This document shows, piece after piece, positions 42,711-48,507 of a DNA stretch of 48,507 bases; position 1 is the first letter of the stretch; every line of letters begins with the position of its first letter. Under the pieces are notes generated by a model. That model had not been told where the DNA came from, did no database searches, and saw nothing but the letters and a program-made list of their open reading frames with translations. The position numbers were made by a program, and so were the translations under genes. Source of the stretch: Burkholderiales bacterium (GTDB lineage: Bacteria > Pseudomonadota > Gammaproteobacteria > Burkholderiales > Burkholderiaceae_C). The DNA lies in assembly GCA_003963005.1 (NCBI GenBank), contig RXJW01000020.1, positions 1 to 48,507 of the forward strand, written 5' to 3'.

Positions 42711-44690
42711 ATGACCACTCCCACCTCGACGGCGCCCGCACTCGGCACCGAACTCACCCTGCGCGGCATCGTGCTGGGCATCCTGATCACCGGCGTCTTC
42801 ACGGCTGCCAACGTCTACTTCGGCCTGAAGGCCGGGCTGACCTTCGCCACGTCCATCCCGGCGGCGGTCATTGCGATGGCCCTGCTGCGGCGTGCGGCGG
42901 GCAATTCGATTGGTGAGACCAACATCGTGCAGACCATCGCGTCGTCGGCCGGCACGCTGTCGTCGATCATCTTCGTGCTGCCGGGCCTCGTCATGATCGG
43001 CTGGTGGACGGGGTTCCCGTACTGGATGTCGATGACCCTGTGCGCGCTGGGCGGCGTGCTGGGCGTCATGTATTCGATCCCGCTGCGCCGCGCGCTGGTG
43101 ACGAACTCGCCGCTGCCGTACCCGGAAGGCGTGGCCTGCGCCGAGGTGCTGAAGGTGGGCCATGCCAGCGACAGCGGCGACGCCAACCGGCAGGGCCTGG
43201 CGGCCATTGTGGTGGGCAGCGTGGTGTCGGCGGGTTTCGCCATCGTCGTGGCCACCCAGGTGTTCGCGGCCAACCTGGCGCAGTACTTCCGCCTGCCCGG
43301 CAGCGACAAGGGCCCCGGCGGCGCCACCGGCTATGACCTGAACTTCAGCTTCGCGCTGCTGGCGGTGGGCCACCTCGTCGGGCTGTGGGTCGGCATCGCC
43401 ATCCTGGTGGGCGCGTGCATCGCCTGGCTCGGCGGCGTGCCGTGGCTGACGCAAGGGCTGGACGGCGTGCCCGAGGCGGTTGCGATGGCCGCCTGGAGCA
43501 AGAAGGTGCGCTTCATCGGCGCCGGCTGCATCGCGGTGGCGGCGATCTGGACGCTGATCAAGCTCGCCAAGCCGGTCATCGCCGGCCTGCACGGCGCGGC
43601 CATGTCGGCCCGCGTGCGCAAGGCCGGCAAGGCCGACACGCTGCCGCGCACCGAGCAGGACATCCCGATCGGCACGGTGGGCCTCATCACGCTGGCCTGC
43701 ATGCTGCCGATCGGTTTCATGCTGTCGCAGTTCGCGACCTCCGCGGGCCTCGCGGACCAGCTCGGCCTGCTGGTCGTGGGCGGCGTGGTGTACGTCGTGC
43801 TGATGAGCTTCTTCGTGGCCGCGGTGTGCGGCTACATGGCCGGGTTGATCGGCTCGTCCAACAGCCCGTTGTCAGGCGTGGGCATCCTGGTCGTGATCGG
43901 CGTCTCGCTGCTGCTGGCCCTGGTCGTGAAGCCGCTGCTGCCGCCGAGCACCGGACAGGCCCTGGTGGCCTTTGCGCTGTTCGTCACGGCCGTCGTGTTC
44001 GCGGTGGCCACCATCTCCAACGACAACCTGCAGGACCTCAAGACCGGCCAGCTCGTGGACGCCACGCCCTGGCGCCAGCAGGTCGCGCTGATCATCGGCG
44101 TCGTGGCGGGTGCCCTCGTCATCCCGCCGGTGCTGGACCTGCTGAACCAGGCCTACGGCTTTGCCGGTGCACCCGGTGCCGACCCCAAGACGGCGCTGGC
44201 CGCCCCGCAGGCCGCGCTGATCTCGGCCCTGGCCAAGGGGGTCATCCAGGGCGACCTGAACTGGCACCTCATCGGCATCGGCGCGCTCGTCGGCGGGGCC
44301 TGCATCGTGGCGGACGAAGTCATCAAGTGGGGCTCCGGCGGCCGGGCGCACCTGGCACCGCTGGCCGTGGGCCTGGGCATCTACCTGCCGCTCAACAGCA
44401 CGCTGACCATCGTCGTCGGCGCGATCGCCGGCTGGTGGTTCGAACGGCGTGCCGAGCGCCAGCGCGACCCCGAGGCCACCCGGCAGCTCGGCGTGCTCAT
44501 GGCGTCGGGCCTGATCGTCGGCGAGAGCCTGCTGGGCGTGATCCTGGCGGCCGTCGTCGTGTTCTCGGGCAACGGCGCGCCGCTGGCCCTGGTGGGCGAG
44601 AGCTTCGCCACGGCGGGCCAGGTGCTGGGCACGCTGGCCTTCGCGGCGGTGGGCTTCGGCTTGTACGCCTGGCTGCTCAAGCGGCGCTGA
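42711..44690 (+). CDS. OPT-family oligopeptide/metal-chelate transporter
   Basis: 659 residues from the ATG at 42711; an upstream in-frame ATG at 42651 would place coding sequence next to the icmF operator. It is almost wholly hydrophobic with roughly 14 or more transmembrane helices. Family landmarks: [43 protein letters not shown] at the N-terminus, [16 protein letters not shown], and [23 protein letters not shown] transporters import peptides or metal-peptide and siderophore-like conjugates by proton symport. The substrate here is unknown. It is divergent from icmF with 123 bp between starts, so the icmF operator might also affect it. Confidence 0.92.
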   Translation: MTTPTSTAPALGTELTLRGIVLGILITGVFTAANVYFGLKAGLTFATSIPAAVIAMALLRRAAGNSIGETNIVQTIASSAGTLSSIIFVLPGLVMIGWWTGFPYWMSMTLCALGGVLGVMYSIPLRRALVTNSPLPYPEGVACAEVLKVGHASDSGDANRQGLAAIVVGSVVSAGFAIVVATQVFAANLAQYFRLPGSDKGPGGATGYDLNFSFALLAVGHLVGLWVGIAILVGACIAWLGGVPWLTQGLDGVPEAVAMAAWSKKVRFIGAGCIAVAAIWTLIKLAKPVIAGLHGAAMSARVRKAGKADTLPRTEQDIPIGTVGLITLACMLPIGFMLSQFATSAGLADQLGLLVVGGVVYVVLMSFFVAAVCGYMAGLIGSSNSPLSGVGILVVIGVSLLLALVVKPLLPPSTGQALVAFALFVTAVVFAVATISNDNLQDLKTGQLVDATPWRQQVALIIGVVAGALVIPPVLDLLNQAYGFAGAPGADPKTALAAPQAALISALAKGVIQGDLNWHLIGIGALVGGACIVADEVIKWGSGGRAHLAPLAVGLGIYLPLNSTLTIVVGAIAGWWFERRAERQRDPEATRQLGVLMASGLIVGESLLGVILAAVVVFSGNGAPLALVGESFATAGQVLGTLAFAAVGFGLYAWLLKRR

Positions 44691-44699
44691 GCGCTGCGG

Positions 44700-46589
44700 T
44701 CAGCCCGGTCGCAGCGTCAGCGAGGCGGGCACGCTGCGGCTGTCGCGCAGCACGCGGAACATGTAGGGCGTGGTGTCGGTGTCCTTCGGCGGAGGGTTGG
44801 TCACCACGCACTGCCGGACCTCGCTGGCGTGCGTGATCGGCAGGTGGTAGTTGCCGGACATGCAGCCCATCACCAGGTCGCCGGGCTGCAGCGTGCCGAA
44901 ACTGCCCTCGGTGCGCTCCCCGACGCTGGCAACGACCACGGCCGTGTCGCGCTGCTTGAAGGTGACGTGGCCGAGCCGCACGCTGTCCTCGGCCGCCGGA
45001 CGTGCGACCGGCCGGGGCGGGGACAGCGTTGCGGCCGCCTTCAGGGCCTGCTCCACCGTGCCCACGTTCGACGCGGTGCCGGGGCGGTCGGGCGGCGGCA
45101 TCACGATGGCCGCGGTCGTCGCCTGACCCTGGCGCAGGATGTTGAAGACGTAGGTCACCACGCCGGTCTGCGGGTCGGTGCTCTTGAGGTTGCCGCAGGC
45201 ACCCCGCTCCAGCGCGAGGGTCAGCGGAAAGCGCTTGTCGATGGCGGGACAACCCTGGATCTGGTCCCCCGGGCGCAGCGTGGAGCGGCCTCGCCGGCTC
45301 CCGGCCTCGACGTCGTCGACGGTGATCTTCTGCGGCGTGCGGGCGAAGGTCACGGGACCCAGGAAGGCGTACTGCGCCCCGGCGGCCTCGGTCGGTGCGG
45401 CGTCCCGCGGGGCCGGACCGGGTGGCGTCGTGGGCAGCGGTGTGGGCAGGCCCAGGTAGAGCGGGTCTTTGGACGACTGGCCGGCCCCCAGCCCGTCCTG
45501 TGCAGTGCCCGGGCCCAGCACCGAGGTCGGCCAAGGCGACGGGGTGCTGCCTTGGGTTTGCGCGCCGGCCCACGGGGGTGTCTGGGAGGCGGGGGCGGGC
45601 CGCGTTGAGCGGTTGCTGGAGATGCTCGCCAGCACGAGCAGGATCACCAGGATCGCGAGCAGCCAAGGCATCTTCGAGGGGCGCTCGGGCGGTCTGGCCA
45701 GCGCCATGTCCAACGGCGAAGGCGCCGCTGTCGTGCTTGGCTCGGCTTCCGGCACGTCGCGGAACCAGGCGTTGATGTTGGCCTGCGACGTGATCAGGCG
45801 CAGCCAGTTGGGGTAGCGCTGGACCAGCAGCTGCACCAGGGGGTAGTCTTCCTGCAGCAGGCGCTTCGTCGGCGGCTGGTCGCTGCGCAGCCTGCGGATC
45901 ACCTGGGCCAGGCGATCGAAGGCCCCCGGGGGGTGCTGGAAGAAGATGAGTTTCTCGTTGATCGCCGCATCCAGCGCCGCGCCGAGCTGGCCGAAGATCC
46001 GCAGGTGGGCCCGGTCCTGTTCCCAGCCGAAGGCCAGGCAGGCCGGGCCGAACAGGAACTCATGGCCGGGCTGCCAGCCGGCCATGATCAGGTGGGCGAC
46101 CTGCCACTCGAAGATCGTGCGGGCTTCGAGGTTCAGCAGCCGGTCATCGGCCAGTGACTGGGCCAGCGCAGCCGTGGCGTCGTCCTCGTCGGCAAAGCCG
46201 GCGGCGGCGCGTGCGTGGAAGGCCTTGAAGACGTCGTCGGCCAGCGCGCCGGCCGTGGGCAGGGCCGCGGCTTCGGCCGCCGGGCTGTCCGCCGCCGACG
46301 TGGACGGGGTCGGGTCCGGCGCGGTGGCGGGCGGCTCGCGGGTGTCGCCCGGCTCGGCCGGCGGCGCCTCGGCCCGCGCCTGGGCAGCCTCGGCCTCGCG
46401 GCGGGCGATGCCGACGAGCGCGGCCTCGTAGGCTTCGCGCAGCGCCTGGAACTCGGGCAACTGCGTGGCCTGGTCGATCTGCTTGAGCTGCAGCGCATAG
46501 GCCCGGCGCACCGCGCGAGCGTCGGCATCGGGCCGCAGGCCCAGCGTGGCCAGGGCCGCCGCGAGGCCGGCGTCCAGCGGCGCGTTCAC
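44700..46589 (-). CDS. Membrane J-domain-like protein with duplicated C-terminal domain, partner of HscC
   Basis: 629 residues, GTG start overlapping the hscC stop by four bases. The N-terminus is J-like (LATLGLRPDADARAVRRAYALQLKQIDQ and PEFQALREAYEAAL), but the HPD motif is replaced by Gln-Ile-Asp (37-39). A Pro/Ala-rich linker, a helical domain, and one transmembrane helix at about 308-326 follow. The C-terminal half, probably periplasmic, contains two copies of a ~90-residue unit (about 405-497 and 535-629), each with VTF, TL(R/Q)PGD..GC, a second Cys and Y(V/M)F..LR. Translation coupling to the Hsp70 gene implies they work together. Function is unknown. Confidence 0.82.
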   Translation of the reverse strand: MNAPLDAGLAAALATLGLRPDADARAVRRAYALQLKQIDQATQLPEFQALREAYEAALVGIARREAEAAQARAEAPPAEPGDTREPPATAPDPTPSTSAADSPAAEAAALPTAGALADDVFKAFHARAAAGFADEDDATAALAQSLADDRLLNLEARTIFEWQVAHLIMAGWQPGHEFLFGPACLAFGWEQDRAHLRIFGQLGAALDAAINEKLIFFQHPPGAFDRLAQVIRRLRSDQPPTKRLLQEDYPLVQLLVQRYPNWLRLITSQANINAWFRDVPEAEPSTTAAPSPLDMALARPPERPSKMPWLLAILVILLVLASISSNRSTRPAPASQTPPWAGAQTQGSTPSPWPTSVLGPGTAQDGLGAGQSSKDPLYLGLPTPLPTTPPGPAPRDAAPTEAAGAQYAFLGPVTFARTPQKITVDDVEAGSRRGRSTLRPGDQIQGCPAIDKRFPLTLALERGACGNLKSTDPQTGVVTYVFNILRQGQATTAAIVMPPPDRPGTASNVGTVEQALKAAATLSPPRPVARPAAEDSVRLGHVTFKQRDTAVVVASVGERTEGSFGTLQPGDLVMGCMSGNYHLPITHASEVRQCVVTNPPPKDTDTTPYMFRVLRDSRSVPASLTLRPG

Positions 46590-48301
46590 GTCGGCTCCCG
46601 GTCAAGGGCGCTGTGGCGTTCCAGGTGATCGAGCATGTCGGCAAACGCGCGCCGGCCCGGCGCGATGACGCGCGCATCCTGTCCGGCCAGCATCTGCTCG
46701 AAGACGAGGATCTGCCGGCCCAGATGCTCGCGCTCCATGCCCCGCAGTTGTTCGTACAGCCGCTCGGCTCGCGCCATCACGGTGCGGTTCTCCAGTTGGT
46801 CGCGCGGGTGGATCTTCAGCTCGGCCATCGCCTGCAGCAGCTCGGCGATCTGGGCTTCGCTCAGCAGGCCCGGGTTGCCCTCGATCAGCAGGCTGTGGGT
46901 CTGCTGCGTCTTGAGCACGGTGGCGTCGATCTGCAGCAGGCCGTTGACGTCGTAGGTGAAGCGCACGTCGACCGCGCATTCGTGTACGGCTGCCGGCGGC
47001 AGCGGCACGGCCAGGCTGCCGATGTGGATGTTGTCCCGCACGAGCCGGGATTCGCCCTGGTAGATCTGCAGGTCGAGCTGTTTCTGGCCGCTGGCCTGCG
47101 GGATGTACTGTTTGACCCGGCTGATCGGCACGGTGCTGTTGCGCTCGATGATGGGGTCGAAGTGGCCTTGCGAGACCGCGTCTGGCCCGAGCCGGATGCC
47201 GACGGCCACGCCCAGCGAGTAGGGCGCCACATCGGTCATGACGATCTCGTTGAGTGCCGCGTCGCGGGCCTTGAGCCCGGCCTGCACGGCCGCCCCGAGC
47301 GCCACGACCTGGTCGGGGTCCAGCTCGGTGGACGGGAAGCGGCCGAACATCGTCGTGACCAGGCGGCGCACGAGCGGCATGCGCGTCGCACCGCCGGCGA
47401 GCACGATGGCATTGAGGTCGCCGCTGCGCAGGCCGGCGTCTCGCATGGCGCGCTCCACCGGCAGGCGCAGGCGCTTGAACAGTGGCTCGCAGGTCTGGGC
47501 CAGCGTGGCTTCGTCGATGTCCAGGCGATGCACCGTCTCGCCGTGGCGCACGGCGATGGTGGCCGAGGCCTGCAGGCTCAGGAGCCGCTTGGCGGCCTCG
47601 GTCTCGGCGCGCAGCCGGGCCATGAAGGTCTCGTCCTGGCGCAGTGAGGCCGGCAGCGACAGGCGCTCGAAGCAGGTGTCGATCAGGCCGTTGACGAAGT
47701 CTTCACCGCCCAGGAAGTTGTCGCCGGCGGAGGCGCGCACCTCCATGACACCGTCGAACAGCTCCAGCACCGACACGTCGAAGGTGCCGCCGCCGAGGTC
47801 GAACACCAGGAAGCGGGATTCCGCCTCCCGTTGGTGCAACCCGTAGGCCAGCGCGGCCGCGGTGGGTTCGTTCAGCAGCCGCTCGACCTTCAGCCCGGCG
47901 ATCTGGCCTGCGGCGCGCGTGGCCTTGCGCTGCGCGTCGGAAAAGTAGGCCGGCACCGTGATGATGGCTTCGGTGACCGGCTCGCCCAGGAAGGCTTCGG
48001 CGTCGGCCTTCAGGGCTTTCAGGATCAGGGCGGACAGCTCTTCGGGCCGGAACTCCCGCCCGCCCATGCGGGTCAGGCGGCTGCTGCCCATGTGGCGCTT
48101 GAACAGCGCGGCCGACTGCTCCGGGTGGCTCTGCAACCGCTCGACGGCCGACCGGCCTACCAGCACCGTGCCATCGGCGTCAAGGCTGACGCAGGAGGGG
48201 GTGAGCAGCTCCCCGAGCGCATTCGGGATTAGTTGCGCGCGGCCGTCGCGCCAGACGGCGACCAGGCTGTTCGTGGTTCCGAGATCAATGCCGACGATCA
48301 A
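46586..48301 (-). CDS. hscC: Hsp70-family chaperone, HscC type
   Basis: 571 residues from TTG at 48301, which has GGGAGG four bases upstream and begins just before the first conserved strand ([16 protein letters not shown]). Nucleotide-binding domain landmarks: [50 protein letters not shown], and [16 protein letters not shown]. The substrate-binding domain is present but the C-terminal lid is short, giving the ~570 residues usual for HscC rather than ~640 for DnaK. There is no EEVD-like tail. It is cotranslated with the membrane J-like protein that follows and was probably adapted to that partner. Confidence 0.93.
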   Translation of the reverse strand: MIVGIDLGTTNSLVAVWRDGRAQLIPNALGELLTPSCVSLDADGTVLVGRSAVERLQSHPEQSAALFKRHMGSSRLTRMGGREFRPEELSALILKALKADAEAFLGEPVTEAIITVPAYFSDAQRKATRAAGQIAGLKVERLLNEPTAAALAYGLHQREAESRFLVFDLGGGTFDVSVLELFDGVMEVRASAGDNFLGGEDFVNGLIDTCFERLSLPASLRQDETFMARLRAETEAAKRLLSLQASATIAVRHGETVHRLDIDEATLAQTCEPLFKRLRLPVERAMRDAGLRSGDLNAIVLAGGATRMPLVRRLVTTMFGRFPSTELDPDQVVALGAAVQAGLKARDAALNEIVMTDVAPYSLGVAVGIRLGPDAVSQGHFDPIIERNSTVPISRVKQYIPQASGQKQLDLQIYQGESRLVRDNIHIGSLAVPLPPAAVHECAVDVRFTYDVNGLLQIDATVLKTQQTHSLLIEGNPGLLSEAQIAELLQAMAELKIHPRDQLENRTVMARAERLYEQLRGMEREHLGRQILVFEQMLAGQDARVIAPGRRAFADMLDHLERHSALDREPT

Positions 48302-48359
48302 GAGGCCTCCCGACGCTCCAAGGTTTTGGGACGGGATGCTACTGCCCGGAAAAGGGTCC

Positions 48360-48455
48360 GGCCCCGAGACCCACCGTGGATGGTGGGGCGGGGCCGGCGG
48401 CGCGGAGCGTGGGCCTTGTATCTTCAAGACTCGGACCGGCTCGGGTAGCCCGAGC
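48360..48455 (-). promoter_or_regulatory. Two strong hairpins upstream of hscC
   Basis: GGCCCCG...CCCACC-gtggat-GGTGGGGCGGGGCC (48360-48395) folds into a long, slightly bulged stem. GCTCGGG-tag-CCCGAGC (48439-48455) is a perfect 7-bp stem. Both lie in the 206 bases between the hscC start and the window edge, where I see no gene. They may be a terminator of an upstream gene outside the window or part of the hscC leader. Confidence 0.4.
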
Positions 48456-48507
48456 GGCCTCTGGGTAGAAGTTTGAAGCCCGTGACTGAGCACTGGGCGC
48501 CTGAGCC

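Noticed and set aside
42588..43592. Apparent ~335-residue N-terminal extension of IcmF
   Set aside because: It runs antisense through the OPT transporter gene. Known IcmF proteins begin at the B12-binding domain, and a strong ribosome site marks 42587.
1..48507. CRISPR arrays, tRNA/rRNA genes, insertion sequences, prophage
   Set aside because: I looked for direct-repeat arrays, tRNA-like cloverleaf arms with CCA ends, transposase/integrase motifs and phage structural genes, and saw none.

Overview
The window is about 70% G+C and reads as an ordinary chromosomal segment of a betaproteobacterium of the order Burkholderiales, probably the Rubrivivax/Leptothrix/Roseateles side. This rests on the gene families (FFLEELY-motif protein, fused isobutyryl-CoA mutase, PEP-CTERM protein, CreA, HscC-type Hsp70, EF-G-like GTPase, many GGDEF proteins) and on codon use. 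I see no rRNA, tRNA, CRISPR array, insertion sequence or prophage. I call 41 protein genes, packed with short gaps; no gene-free stretch exceeds 300 bp.

Layout. 1-7900: a TPR-like helical protein and a membrane Ser/Thr kinase; a convergent thioredoxin/TPR protein (CnoX type); then purE-purK-tsaC/sua5, overlapping by one base at each junction, and an SGNH-like lipoprotein. 8083-14788: acyl-CoA ligase, FFLEELY-motif protein, alpha/beta hydrolase, chemoreceptor, and hpd divergent from an Lrp/AsnC regulator. 14821-21953: ECF sigma factor, PEP-CTERM surface protein, HDOD protein, two very small genes, a Cro/C1-type HTH regulator, an EF-G-like GTPase and a secreted M28 peptidase. 22042-30394: a lipoprotein on a Ser-Pro/polyproline stalk, a PAS-GGDEF-EAL protein, and a signalling cluster (CHASE3 histidine kinase, stand-alone receiver, BON lipoprotein, NarL-type response regulator, 67-aa protein). 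30520-39278: orphan solute-binding protein, degenerate GGDEF protein coupled to creA, lactonase, lipid kinase, two canonical diguanylate cyclases, YdeI-like protein and lytic transglycosylase. 39297-48301: icmF, OPT transporter, a membrane J-like protein and hscC. The final 206 bases hold hairpins upstream of hscC.

How the parts fit. Most of the segment is housekeeping (purine synthesis, tRNA t6A modification, tyrosine and acyl-CoA catabolism) mixed with signalling. Four c-di-GMP-type proteins lie within 15 kb. The most notable pattern is non-coding. A GTCCTACA-type element lies upstream of the receiver/kinase genes, the BON lipoprotein and the PAS-GGDEF-EAL gene. In the first two, a -10-like hexamer sits exactly 39 bases downstream of the shared 13-base element. 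I infer that the NarL-type regulator encoded beside them binds it, so that the cluster is a small self-contained regulon reaching to c-di-GMP turnover. Other strong non-coding signals are a perfect 20-bp palindrome at the icmF promoter, interleaved repeats between hpd and its divergent regulator, and paired TTGCGCAA palindromes upstream of a 63-aa gene.

All functions are read from sequence motifs by eye. No database search or folding calculation was run.
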